Under the pieces are notes generated by a model. The model did no database searches. It was not told where the DNA came from and was given only the letters and a program-made list of their open reading frames with translations. The position numbers were made by a program, and so were the translations under genes. From positions 1 through 64,000 of the forward strand of contig NZ_NASD01000007.1 in the NCBI RefSeq assembly GCF_002142155.1: 64,000 bases of DNA, read 5' to 3'. This document shows positions 19,287-28,313 of the stretch, in pieces (the stretch's first letter is position 1; each line of letters starts with the position of its first letter). This stretch comes from Gilliamella apis. GTDB lineage: Bacteria > Pseudomonadota > Gammaproteobacteria > Enterobacterales > Orbaceae.

Positions 19287-20186
19287 ATGAAAGAAAAATT
19301 TTTAGGTGGTTTATTAGTTTTTTTAGGCGCTTGTAGCTTCGGCGTTCTCTCTTCTATTGTCAAGACCGCTTATAAATCAGGTTATACACTTGGCCAAGTG
19401 ACCGGAGTTCAATGTTTCTTAGGTATGCTGATATTATGGGGGATCCATTTTATAGTAAAAGCTACCAATAAAAATAAAGCAACGAATAAACACAAAAAAA
19501 GCTCAACTAAAAAATGGCATGTATGTGCCGTTGGTATATTTCCCGGTTTAGTTGGGATTTGTTATTATCAATGCGTGCAATTGGTTCCAGCATCTATTGC
19601 TATTATTTTGCTTATGCAATATTTATGGATAAGTGTAATTATTGATTTTGTTATTTTTAAAAATAAACCAACACCTATTCAGTTAGTGACTATCATTACA
19701 ATTATCATTGGAAGCTGTTTAGCAGCAGGTATATTCAATCAGACCATTAAGTTGAATTTAACGGGTTGTTTATTTGGCTTTTTAGCTGCTTTAATGTATT
19801 CGCTTTTTATTACCACTAGTAGCAATATTGGTAACGAATTACCAAAATTAGAAAAAAGTGCACTCATGATAACCGGAGCTTGTATTGTCACCTTTATTAT
19901 TTTTCCACCACTATTTTTCTTTGAATTAAATATTGATGATAAAATTTACCAATTAGGTTTCTTACTGGCATTATTAGGTACTGTCTTACCACCTTTTTTA
20001 TTCTCGGTAGGTATTCCAAAAATTGGCATCTCATTAAGTGCTATTTTATCAGCGGCAGAACTTCCCGTTGCGGTAACATGCTCTTATTTCTATTTGAGAG
20101 AATCGGTATATTTAAACCAATGGATTGGGGTGATCATTATTTTGTTGGCAATTGCCTTACCTAATTTAAAACACCTGAAAAAATAA
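19287..20186 (+). CDS. EamA/DMT-family transporter
   Basis: Inner-membrane protein of 299 residues with ten predicted segments arranged as two EamA repeats (start GGLLVFLGACSFGVLSSIVK; second repeat from about residue 155, GCLFGFLAALMYSLF). The family mostly exports metabolites or amino acids, and the substrate cannot be read from the sequence. A lysine-rich cytoplasmic loop (KATNKNKATNKHKKSSTKK) lies near residue 60. It is convergent with the DsdC-like regulator gene, so co-regulation is possible but not shown. Confidence 0.85.
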   Translation: MKEKFLGGLLVFLGACSFGVLSSIVKTAYKSGYTLGQVTGVQCFLGMLILWGIHFIVKATNKNKATNKHKKSSTKKWHVCAVGIFPGLVGICYYQCVQLVPASIAIILLMQYLWISVIIDFVIFKNKPTPIQLVTIITIIIGSCLAAGIFNQTIKLNLTGCLFGFLAALMYSLFITTSSNIGNELPKLEKSALMITGACIVTFIIFPPLFFFELNIDDKIYQLGFLLALLGTVLPPFLFSVGIPKIGISLSAILSAAELPVAVTCSYFYLRESVYLNQWIGVIIILLAIALPNLKHLKK

Positions 20187-20200
20187 TAATCCTGCAATGT

Positions 20201-20233
20201 ATTAAGTGTAGTAATAAAATTACTGCACTTAAT
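20201..20233. terminator. Bidirectional terminator, EamA gene / dsdC
   Basis: ATTAAGTG-T-AGTAAT pairs with ATTACT-G-CACTTAAT across a three-base loop, with one internal mismatch. It lies between two convergent genes. Confidence 0.75.
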
Positions 20234-20247
20234 TGTCTTTATCATAA

Positions 20248-21189
20248 TTACTCTTGTACATGGCTTTTAAGCCATTGTACAAAAACATCTATTTTAGGAT
20301 TATATCTTTCATGTGAGCGGCAAATATAATAACGCTGTGCACATGGTGCTTCCATATCTAAAAAAGGGGCTATCAGCTGACCCGATTCAAGATATTTTTT
20401 GATAGTCTGCTTTCTACCAATGGCAATTCCTGCATTATTGATTGCAGCAGCAATGACATGGTCTGAACGATCGAATAACAAATTTTGCATTTTAATAAAA
20501 TCAAAAGATAACGAAAAGTAATTTGCCCATGTGCACCATTCATCAAAACTAAAATCTAGCATATCACCTGAATTATAATGTAATAAAATACATTTTTTTA
20601 AATTTTCGATATTGCAAAGTAGATTAAATTGCTTAGCATAATCAGGGGTACATACCGGAATAAGTGTTTCACTAATTAAATGTTCACAATTTAATTCATC
20701 ATAATGCAAAGAATCATAATAGATTGCTAAATCAACTGGATATTGGTTGAAATTAATAGGTGTATTTCCTGATATCATATTCAAATTGATATGCGGATAA
20801 GATTCTGTAAATTGCGATACTTTAGGGATCAAATATTCTTGAATAAAAGAGGGACAAGAGTAGATCGTGATAGCGCCGGTAACATCCTTATTTTTAATAT
20901 CGACAATTTCTTGATTTAAAATACTTAATGATTTTTTAACCACAGCAAATAAATTCTTACCATCATTGGTCAAAGTTATTCTTCGGTGAAATCGGTTAAA
21001 TAATTTAAAATTGAGTTCTTCTTCAAGTTTATTAATTTGATGACTCACAGCACTAGGACTAATACAGAGTTCTTCAGCGGCAGAAGCAAAAGATAAATGG
21101 CGAGCGGCAGACTCAAACGTATGTAACTTCGATAATTGATAACGATTAATAAAACGGCTACTATTTGATACTTTATCTTCACTATTCAT
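20248..21189 (-). CDS. dsdC: LysR-family regulator, DsdC-like
   Basis: LysR-type activator. The winged helix-turn-helix (QLSKLHTFESAARHLSFASA, then EELCISPSAVSHQINKLEEEL) and the run LNQEIVDIKNKDVTGAITIY match E. coli DsdC, the D-serine-responsive activator, much better than GcvA. The 313-residue protein is about the right length. TTG at 21204 could extend it by five codons; the ATG at 21189 has GGGA nine bases upstream. Neither dsdX nor dsdA is adjacent, which is unusual, so the ligand and target are open. Confidence 0.75.
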   Translation of the reverse strand: MNSEDKVSNSSRFINRYQLSKLHTFESAARHLSFASAAEELCISPSAVSHQINKLEEELNFKLFNRFHRRITLTNDGKNLFAVVKKSLSILNQEIVDIKNKDVTGAITIYSCPSFIQEYLIPKVSQFTESYPHINLNMISGNTPINFNQYPVDLAIYYDSLHYDELNCEHLISETLIPVCTPDYAKQFNLLCNIENLKKCILLHYNSGDMLDFSFDEWCTWANYFSLSFDFIKMQNLLFDRSDHVIAAAINNAGIAIGRKQTIKKYLESGQLIAPFLDMEAPCAQRYYICRSHERYNPKIDVFVQWLKSHVQE

Positions 21190-22235
21190 TTGCAGTGATC
21201 CCAAAGAACACTATAAAAGATCATTCGACTAATCTAATCTATTACCGTTCGGAAAGCCACTATTTTTTATCAGGTTAATGTGACGTCTATGTTGCAACAA
21301 TTTAGCTCATGCAAAGTTAACAATAGATCATTTGTCAAATACTAGACAAAAAAAACAAAAAATACTAGTATTTATTACTGTAAAAAGTGTAGTATTAGCT
21401 AAGGCATTAGAGAAAAGTAATCTATATTTTTTATAAGTTTTAATATCTATAAAATAAAGTCTTTACCGTGGTTGATATAATTTGTTATTTAGTACATTTA
21501 GTAAAATGACACAAATGAAGTAATGTTATCTGTAGGTATTGAAAAGTTTATTGATCGTCTCAATATCATAATTGATATTCTAAATTAAGAATGATTAGCG
21601 TTGCTTTGATAAGAATAAGTTGTTTTTCAAAAGATATTTTTAGTAGCGTAATAACATAAAATTAAGTCCGAAATGATAATTTAATAAAGTCTATCCTTTT
21701 TTTAGTGAACGTTTTCCAGAAGATTTGATACTTCTAAAATGGACTTATATCAACCAATGATTGGCATTCGAGGTATCAATATATCTCAAATCTAAATCAT
21801 CATCCTAAGACATGCAGTTTATTATTATAGATTAATAACTTAATAAACAAGCATATTAAGATTTCTCTAATTTATCTTAAACCAATTAATAAAAGCTACA
21901 TAGTTATTACTATATATATTATAGATATAGTAAATATTAACCAAAGCTATGTATTTTAATAATATTTAGATAACAGGAGGCACAGCAAAATAGTAGGTTT
22001 AAAACAAGCTATTAAATAGCATGTTAGTCTTATTTATATCGTAACAAGATGATTTTTTCTTAAATCATTGGTTTTAATAGTCAGTAGTAAATAGCAGTAT
22101 AGTAACAGTCTTAGTTGTTTTGTATGTGTAAACATAAAGTTAAACAGATATGCCTTGACAATAATGAGTATTAACACTGTTTTATTGTCAAATTTATTGT
22201 TCTATTTTTACCCTGAATTAAAAGGAAGTTACAGA
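21190..22235. other. Long gene-free region upstream of dsdC
   Basis: About 1,045 bases with no credible gene on either strand. It contains the LysR-type dyad near 21331, an inverted repeat ATTCT/AGAAT at about 21576-21591, a nested hairpin at 21897-21953 (outer arms TACATAG/CTATGTA, inner arms TTACTATAT/ATATAGTAA), and a strong AGGAGG sequence at about 21976-21981 with no start codon at the right distance. Lost genes or an untranslated RNA are possible; no remnant was recognised in translation. Confidence 0.55.
21331..21350. promoter_or_regulatory. LysR-type dyad upstream of dsdC
   Basis: TTTGTC (21331-21336) and GACAAA (21345-21350) form an inverted repeat with an eight-base spacer and contain the T-N11-A pattern of LysR binding sites. 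A perfect 14-bp palindrome, AAATACTAGTATTT, lies at 21360-21373. The pair is about 140 bases upstream of dsdC, where autoregulatory sites commonly lie. Confidence 0.45.
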
Positions 22236-22709
22236 ATGAAGACATATAAAAAACCATTATTTACCTTAGTGCATAGCAATGATGCTATACCTGAGCATAA
22301 AACCTTAGCGTATCTTGACCCAACATTAAATGATTATACAGATCATATTGATGAAATTATTAATTTACGTATTAAGGAATTGAAACTTCACCATTCTGAA
22401 TATAGGGAATATCATGATGATAAACAAAATAATAAGTCAGGTTTTTCTTTTATTTTTCAAGAAATATTTGAATCAGAACATCATAAAAAACAAATCGGTA
22501 TGTTAAAAGATGAGATCTTAATTGCCAAAGAATCAAATAGAGTAAAGAAATTGCTGAATGATCGTTTAAAGGAATTTGCCAAGTTTTACCCTGAAATACA
22601 ATTTAACTTGAACAATGTTCAATCCCTACCAACCAGATTTAAAGATTACCTTTTCGCTCCACCCTTAGTCTTAACTGAAGATAATACTATTATGCTTTGG
22701 GATGACTAA
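22236..22709 (+). CDS. Hypothetical protein, 157 residues
   Basis: Not recognised. The frame is open from a TTG at 22155, but AAGGAAG ends seven bases before the ATG at 22236, so I use that start. The product is soluble, charged and mostly helical: residues 40-125 are rich in E, K and L with few prolines, followed by a short C-terminal part ending PPLVLTEDNTIMLWDD. There is no signal peptide and no membrane segment. A strong terminator shared with amtB follows. It is the first gene after the dsdC gene-free region and divergent from dsdC, so it is a possible target of that regulator. Confidence 0.65.
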   Translation: MKTYKKPLFTLVHSNDAIPEHKTLAYLDPTLNDYTDHIDEIINLRIKELKLHHSEYREYHDDKQNNKSGFSFIFQEIFESEHHKKQIGMLKDEILIAKESNRVKKLLNDRLKEFAKFYPEIQFNLNNVQSLPTRFKDYLFAPPLVLTEDNTIMLWDD

Positions 22710-22736
22710 AAAAAACTTAACAATAATTAATAAGAT

Positions 22737-22768
22737 AAAATCTACAGTATAGACATACTGTAGATTTT
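22737..22768. terminator. Bidirectional terminator before amtB end
   Basis: A perfect 14-bp stem (AAAATCTACAGTAT with ATACTGTAGATTTT) and a four-base loop AGAC sit between the convergent ends of the hypothetical gene and amtB, with an A run on the left and a T run on the right. Confidence 0.9.
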
Positions 22769-22791
22769 TAATTTAGATCTTCTAAATAATG

Positions 22792-24072
22792 TTAACTATT
22801 AAATGCACTTTCACCATGACTATTGATATCAAGTCCTTCACGTTCATGCTCTTCAGATACCCGTAAACCAACACTAAAATCAGCAATTTTATACGCAATA
22901 TAAGCAATGATTGCCGTCCAAATTACACAAGTGATAACACTCATTAACTGTATACCCACTTGACTTGTCATAGTGATGCCATCGGCATAACCTGTTCCGC
23001 CTAATGACTCAGAAGCAAAGACCCCAGTTAATAGACAACCAACAATACCACATACACCATGTACACCAAATACATCACAGGTATCATCAACTTTTAAAAT
23101 CCTTTTTAAAGATGAAACTCCCCAAACTCCAGCTACCCCACAAATAAGACCGATTAACATTGCTCCACCGACACCAACAAATCCAGCTGCTGGAGTGATA
23201 CCAACTAATCCAGCAATCACGCCTGATGCTGCGCCCAAACATGATGGTTTACCACGTAATATCCATTCGGCAAATGACCACGCCAAAACAGCGGCAGCAG
23301 TTGCGGCAACGGTATTAATAAAAGCTAAACCAGCAATTTCATCTGCATGTGTTGACGATCCGGCATTGAAACCAAACCAACCGATATATAATATGGCTGC
23401 ACCTAAATAAACATAAGGTAAGTTAAACGGTTTTAATGGTTCTCGATTGTAACCAATACGATTTTTAAGCATATAAGCACCGAGTAAACCAGCAACAGCA
23501 GCATTAATATGTACCACAGTACCACCAGCAAAATCCAATGCACCTTCATCACCAAGAATTCCACCGCCCCAAACCATATGAGCCATCGGAATATATGAGA
23601 AAGTGAACCATAACACCATAAAGATAAGAACTGCTGAAAAACGAATTCTTTCTGCAAAAGCCCCCAAGATTAAACAGCAAGTGATGCAAGCAAAAGAACC
23701 TTGAAATGCAATCCAAATCATTTCATAGATCGAACCAGAAACATCAGTAATACCGACATTAACCAATAAAAAATGGTTAAAATTACCAAAAAACCAGTTA
23801 CCTTCACCAAAGGCTAAAGAGTAGCCATAAGCTATCCATAACACCGCAATCAACGAAAATGTCACTAATACTTGCGATAACATGGATAAAACGTTTTTAG
23901 ATCTTAATAAGCCACCGTAAAAAAGTGCAATACCAGGCACTGACATAAATAAAACTAATGCGGTACAAATCATCATAAAACCATTGTCAGCCTTATCTGC
24001 AATTGCGACTTCATCGGCAAACACTGGACTAGCTAAAGCCAATCCGAAACAGAGAATAAATTTTTTCAACAT
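22792..24072 (-). CDS. amtB: Ammonium transporter AmtB
   Basis: Trimeric inner-membrane ammonium channel. The 426-residue precursor has a signal peptide (MLKKFILCFGLALASPVFA) and eleven membrane segments. The twin pore histidines are in GGTVVHINAAVAG (near residue 190) and VFGVHGVCGIVG (near 340). The C-terminal tail that contacts GlnK (GLRVSEEHEREGLD) is present. It lies 20 bases after glnK, the near-universal pairing, and should share the nitrogen-controlled promoter upstream of glnK. Confidence 0.97.
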   Translation of the reverse strand: MLKKFILCFGLALASPVFADEVAIADKADNGFMMICTALVLFMSVPGIALFYGGLLRSKNVLSMLSQVLVTFSLIAVLWIAYGYSLAFGEGNWFFGNFNHFLLVNVGITDVSGSIYEMIWIAFQGSFACITCCLILGAFAERIRFSAVLIFMVLWFTFSYIPMAHMVWGGGILGDEGALDFAGGTVVHINAAVAGLLGAYMLKNRIGYNREPLKPFNLPYVYLGAAILYIGWFGFNAGSSTHADEIAGLAFINTVAATAAAVLAWSFAEWILRGKPSCLGAASGVIAGLVGITPAAGFVGVGGAMLIGLICGVAGVWGVSSLKRILKVDDTCDVFGVHGVCGIVGCLLTGVFASESLGGTGYADGITMTSQVGIQLMSVITCVIWTAIIAYIAYKIADFSVGLRVSEEHEREGLDINSHGESAFNS

Positions 24073-24092
24073 AATGATATCCTTATTGATAA

Positions 24093-24434
<342 letters not shown>

Positions 24435-24469
24435 TTACTCCTTATTACTATTAATGTTATTTAAGTTAA

Positions 24470-24485
24470 TGCAAGGAACATGCCA
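24470..24485 (-). promoter_or_regulatory. Sigma-54 promoter of glnK-amtB
   Basis: Read on the minus strand, TGGCATGTTCCTTGCA fits the sigma-54 pattern TGGCAC-N5-TTGCW with one mismatch and exact spacing. It lies about 40-55 bases before the glnK start codon. Confidence 0.85.
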
Positions 24486-24555
24486 AAATTAGCATAGAAT
24501 GATTAGCCATTGAAATATTTGATATTTTTAAAATTAGTTGGTAATTATTATTAAG

Positions 24556-24582
24556 AAAAAAATTTTGAGGAAAGGGGTTTTT
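24556..24582 (-). repeat. Dispersed intergenic motif, copy B
   Basis: Minus-strand AAAAACCCCTTTCCTC followed by AAAATTTTTTT, matching copies at 1384 and 38288. It lies between the NtrC sites and the sigma-54 promoter, 124 bases before glnK and in the same direction. Copies B and C also share CTATTTTTG ten bases before the C run. Confidence 0.6.
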
Positions 24583-24606
24583 AATGACAAAAATAGGCTT
24601 TCAATC

Positions 24607-24640
24607 GCACCAATTTGGTGCCTATGCCTATTTTTGGTGC
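24607..24640 (-). promoter_or_regulatory. Two NtrC enhancer sites
   Basis: GCACCAATTTGGTGC (24607-24621) is a perfect palindrome matching the NtrC consensus GCACC-N5-GGTGC. GCCTATTTTTGGTGC (24626-24640) has one perfect and one weak half. They lie about 140-170 bases upstream of the sigma-54 promoter, a normal enhancer distance, just beyond the dgt stop codon. Confidence 0.85.
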
Positions 24641-24656
24641 CGATAGATATTAATAA

Positions 24657-26141
24657 TCAGAATGTTACCATTAGTTTGCGATATTCGTCATAAGCAAAAT
24701 GATCAGTCATACCACTAATATAGTCTTGAATTAATCTGCAACGATAATAGAATTCCCAACATTTAAAGCTAGAATGCTCTTTGTCCAATAATGCAATAGC
24801 TTGTTGATAAGCGACACAATGTTTTGCCGATAATTTATGATATAACCTTGTTTCAATAGGATAGTTTTTATGATTACTTGTTTTGGCTAAGTTAATAAAA
24901 TCATCTGTTGCCATATTTAGCAGTGGACTATAAATATCCAATAAACCAGTGATTATTCGATAACCCTGTAATTCAATATTTTCAACCATCTCATGATTAA
25001 ATATATGTTCAAATCCAACTGTTTTAAATATATTCAGTAATTTATATTCAGCTTCATGATCTTCAAGTAAAGCGTGATTAAATGAACCATGATAGATTGT
25101 TTCTATATTTTCAATGAATCGTTCTGCCGCATGAGGTACCAATTTAGCAATAGTATTTACCCGTAAATACATAAAGAATTGGTCAATGCCTATCGCTTCA
25201 AATTCATTTTTTTTCAAATTGTCATAAGGTTTATTAACAACTTCATCAAATAAATCACCTTTTTTAACTGGGCCCCATGCATCTTTTAAATAGTGGTAAA
25301 GCTGTTGCACAGTTAAAATTTTCTTTTCTACAGCATCTTCTAGATCAGCAATACAATAAGAAATATCATCCGCCGCTTCCATAATATAAGTAAGTGGATA
25401 GCGATGAAATGGTTGGATATCCAGTTGCTGTGATAATTCATTAACAAAAGATTCTTCAGACAAATAGTATCCAGGTTTTTTCATCAAATAGCTGAATTCA
25501 TCTGGAATATCATTAGACCAATAAGCAGGTTTGGAATATTTTAGAATTGAAGCGATTTGTGAATAAGTTAAGTTAAGTCGAAGAATTGTATGCACCAATC
25601 GAATTGCTTGAGCATTACCTTCAAAGTTTGCAAGATCTTGGCGAATTTTTAATTTTAATGATTTGAGTGATTGCTTATCGGTCTCATTAATATTAAGTAT
25701 TGGATAGCTTGAATCATTATCAATTCCCAAACGCGCAGTAAACCACTGATTGATCGCTGCTTCACCAAAATGGCCGAATGGTGGATTACCAATATCATGC
25801 ATTAAACAAGCCATTTCAACTAAGCTTTCTATAGACATGACGGATTTATCTAGGCCAAACGTCTTTAATTTTCCAGAGAGACTAAGACGATTAACAATCT
25901 CCTTGACGATATAACGACCAACTTGTTGTACTTCCATTGAATGAGTAAGCCGAGTTCGCACAACAGAATTACGCTCTAAAGGAAATACTTGTGTTTTTTG
26001 CTGTAAACGCCGTATCGCTGCTGAATTAAGGATGCGACCCCGATCACTTTCAAAAAAGCGCAAGACAGAATATTCATCCGACGCTTGACGTTGTTTACTG
26101 GCATATCGTTGATAATTAATTTTTTTATTAAAATCGATCAT
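24657..26141 (-). CDS. dgt: dGTP triphosphohydrolase
   Basis: HD-domain enzyme hydrolysing dGTP to deoxyguanosine and triphosphate. The 494-residue protein opens with [12 protein letters not shown], followed by [20 protein letters not shown]. The metal-binding histidine-aspartate pair lies in [15 protein letters not shown] near residue 115, preceded by the [14 protein letters not shown] ligand region. Collinear with E. coli Dgt. It ends next to the nitrogen-control sites of glnK and follows purK by 23 bases. Confidence 0.95.
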   Translation of the reverse strand: MIDFNKKINYQRYASKQRQASDEYSVLRFFESDRGRILNSAAIRRLQQKTQVFPLERNSVVRTRLTHSMEVQQVGRYIVKEIVNRLSLSGKLKTFGLDKSVMSIESLVEMACLMHDIGNPPFGHFGEAAINQWFTARLGIDNDSSYPILNINETDKQSLKSLKLKIRQDLANFEGNAQAIRLVHTILRLNLTYSQIASILKYSKPAYWSNDIPDEFSYLMKKPGYYLSEESFVNELSQQLDIQPFHRYPLTYIMEAADDISYCIADLEDAVEKKILTVQQLYHYLKDAWGPVKKGDLFDEVVNKPYDNLKKNEFEAIGIDQFFMYLRVNTIAKLVPHAAERFIENIETIYHGSFNHALLEDHEAEYKLLNIFKTVGFEHIFNHEMVENIELQGYRIITGLLDIYSPLLNMATDDFINLAKTSNHKNYPIETRLYHKLSAKHCVAYQQAIALLDKEHSSFKCWEFYYRCRLIQDYISGMTDHFAYDEYRKLMVTF

Positions 26142-26164
26142 ATCGCAACCTGAAGTTCAATCAG

Positions 26165-27235
26165 CTATAATTTCTGTTTTGCCCACTCGATTGGTGAACC
26201 ATATTCTGCTGGTAACATAGAAGCAAGTTGATTTAATGCATCAATCAATTTTGGGCGATGTTGATGGCTTAAATTGATATGACCAACTTTACGCCCTACT
26301 CTTACTTCTTTTTCATACCAATGCAAATGAACTAAATCTACCGCTAACCAATTAATGTTGAATTCGGTACCAATTAAATTCACCATCACTGATGGACAAA
26401 AAACATCTGGCTTAGGTAATGGTAAATCTAAAATAGCCCGTAAATGTAATTCAAACTGGCTAATAGAAGCACCGTTTTGCGTCCAATGACCACTATTATG
26501 TACCCTTGGAGCCAATTCGTTAATTAATAAGCTATCGCCAATGACAAAACATTCCATTGCCATAACACCAACATAATTAAGTTTATGCATAATCTTTGCT
26601 AGCATCTGCTCAGCGCTTGCCTGTAATGTCTCATTTTCACATGGGATAGCAACACTCATTTTTAATATGCCATCTTGATGCAAATTATTAGTCAAAGGAT
26701 AAAAAACAGTTTCCCCTTTGGCATTTCGAGCCCCAACCAGCGACAGCTCTTTTTCAAAAGGAATCGCTTGTTCAACAATAGCATTTTCATAAACGTCATT
26801 TGGCACAGTGATGTCATCATCGACAGAAAGTCGCCATTGCCCACGACCATCATAACCACCGGTTCGACGCTTAACAATTAGTAAATCACCTAATTTTTCA
26901 TAAAAATTCGGCCAATCATGCTGATTATTAACAGCAAACCATTTAGCTGTTGGTAAGTTCAGTTCATCAAATAACTGTTTTTGAGTTAAACGGTCCGCAA
27001 TAATAGGAAATACATCTCGATTAACAAACTGAGGATGACTAGCTAAAATTTGCGTAAATTGCGTTTCAGGCCAACGTTCAATTTCAGCAGTAATAACAGA
27101 ATTTTGATAAGGGATCGATGCCGGTTCAACATCTAGTCCTACAGGATAAACATGAATACCTAATGGTTCACCTGCCTGTCGAAGCATACGCCCTAACTGG
27201 CCATTCCCTAACACACAAACAGATCGAATTGTCAT
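26165..27235 (-). CDS. purK: N5-carboxyaminoimidazole ribonucleotide synthase PurK
   Basis: ATP-grasp enzyme converting AIR, ATP and bicarbonate to N5-CAIR in purine biosynthesis. N-terminal SVCVLGNGQLGRMLRQAG, the lysine of LIVKRRTGGYDGRGQW (near residue 120) and the metal-binding ELAPRVHNSGHWTQ (near residue 240) are all present. Length 356 is typical. It starts one base after the purE stop codon, indicating coupled translation. Confidence 0.97.
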   Translation of the reverse strand: MTIRSVCVLGNGQLGRMLRQAGEPLGIHVYPVGLDVEPASIPYQNSVITAEIERWPETQFTQILASHPQFVNRDVFPIIADRLTQKQLFDELNLPTAKWFAVNNQHDWPNFYEKLGDLLIVKRRTGGYDGRGQWRLSVDDDITVPNDVYENAIVEQAIPFEKELSLVGARNAKGETVFYPLTNNLHQDGILKMSVAIPCENETLQASAEQMLAKIMHKLNYVGVMAMECFVIGDSLLINELAPRVHNSGHWTQNGASISQFELHLRAILDLPLPKPDVFCPSVMVNLIGTEFNINWLAVDLVHLHWYEKEVRVGRKVGHINLSHQHRPKLIDALNQLASMLPAEYGSPIEWAKQKL

Positions 27236-27236
27236 A

Positions 27237-27737
27237 TTATATCGCTACTCTCGGATCAGGATTATTTAAAACTTCATCAGTTTGACTTAATCGCCAATTC
27301 GATAAACGTTGATAAATTTCTTGGTTATGTAATGCTAGAATTTGCGCAGCTAATAAGGCTGCGTTTGCGGCTCCAGCTTTACCAATAGCTAAAGTTCCTA
27401 CAGGAATGCCTTTTGGCATTTGTACGATAGAATAAAGACTATCCACACCACTTAATGCAGCACTTTGAACTGGCACACCTAAAACAGGAACTAAGGTTTT
27501 TGCCGCTAACATACCAGGTAGATGAGCTGCACCACCAGCACCAGCTATGATGACATCAAAACCTTTTGTTTTAGCATGTTCAGCAAATTCGAATAATTTA
27601 TCTGGAGTACGGTGAGCAGAAACAATTTCAACATGATAAGTAATGGCTAAAGTATCTAAAATATCAGCAGCATGCTGCATAGTAGCCCAATCACTTTTCG
27701 AACCCATTACAATGGCAATTTTTGGTTGAGTATGCAT
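27237..27737 (-). CDS. purE: N5-CAIR mutase PurE
   Basis: Converts N5-CAIR to CAIR, the step after PurK. The 166-residue protein has the substrate-binding [11 protein letters not shown] near residue 10, SAHRTPD near residue 40 and [15 protein letters not shown] near residue 65 with the catalytic histidine. First gene of the purEK operon. I did not find a clear PurR operator in its leader; a dyad AAGAAGT-ATG-ACTTCTT lies at 27807-27823 and is a weak operator candidate. Confidence 0.97.
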   Translation of the reverse strand: MHTQPKIAIVMGSKSDWATMQHAADILDTLAITYHVEIVSAHRTPDKLFEFAEHAKTKGFDVIIAGAGGAAHLPGMLAAKTLVPVLGVPVQSAALSGVDSLYSIVQMPKGIPVGTLAIGKAGAANAALLAAQILALHNQEIYQRLSNWRLSQTDEVLNNPDPRVAI

Positions 27738-27905
27738 AGATGATTATAAGGAGATGTAAATATTAAGTGTCGAAAGTATACACTAAAATTTGATAAATGG
27801 GATAGCAAGAAGTATGACTTCTTATCAATAAGTTAAACTGAATATTCGGACAATTTAAGCTAATATATAAATAAAACAGCTAATCTCATAATATAACGTT
27901 ATTAA

Positions 27906-27926
27906 ATCCGCCAATATATGGCGGAT
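27906..27926 (-). terminator. Terminator after yoaB
   Basis: ATCCGCC and GGCGGAT form a 7-bp GC-rich stem over a seven-base loop, directly past the yoaB stop and followed on the minus strand by TTTAAT. Confidence 0.65.
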
Positions 27927-27938
27927 AATAATATAAAT

Positions 27939-28289
27939 TTATGGATTAACCGCAGCAACGATTTTAATTTCAACCAAATACTCTTTTTTCATTAATCCTG
28001 CCTGAACAGTACAACGAACTGGAGCTTTCCCTTTTGCTACCCATTCATCCCACGCTTTATTCATGGCAGGGAAATCACTTTTATTTACCAAAAAAAGGGT
28101 CGCATCTAAAATACGACTTTTATCACTATTTGCTCTTGCTAAAATTTTATCTATTTCAGCTAAGGCACTTTGGGTTTGCGTATAAGCATCATCACGTAAA
28201 TCTGTTGGCACACTTGTATAATAGATCACATTATTATGGATCACCGCTTCCGACCATCTATCTTCGGGATCTATACGAGTAATTGTCAT
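27939..28289 (-). CDS. yoaB: RidA-family protein YoaB
   Basis: Member of the Rid (YjgF/YER057c/UK114) superfamily, whose archetype deaminates reactive enamine and imine intermediates. The 116-residue product aligns along its whole length with E. coli YoaB (start MTITRIDPEDRWSEAVIHNN; end PVRCTVQAGLMKKEYLVEIK). The arginine of PVRCTVQA corresponds to the position used by active RidA enzymes. Its own activity is not established. It sits alone between purE and uvrB. Confidence 0.9.
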   Translation of the reverse strand: MTITRIDPEDRWSEAVIHNNVIYYTSVPTDLRDDAYTQTQSALAEIDKILARANSDKSRILDATLFLVNKSDFPAMNKAWDEWVAKGKAPVRCTVQAGLMKKEYLVEIKIVAAVNP

Positions 28290-28313
28290 TATATTTTCCT
28301 TAAAAACTTTTTA

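Noticed and set aside
21660-21780. Gene remnant in the dsdC desert
   Set aside because: A 26-codon frame (containing SERFPEDLILLKW) is open, but it is short, has no start signal and matches no family I know.
24556-24582. Dispersed motif as a rho-independent terminator
   Set aside because: No G-rich arm pairs with the C run in any copy, and the motif reads toward gene starts.
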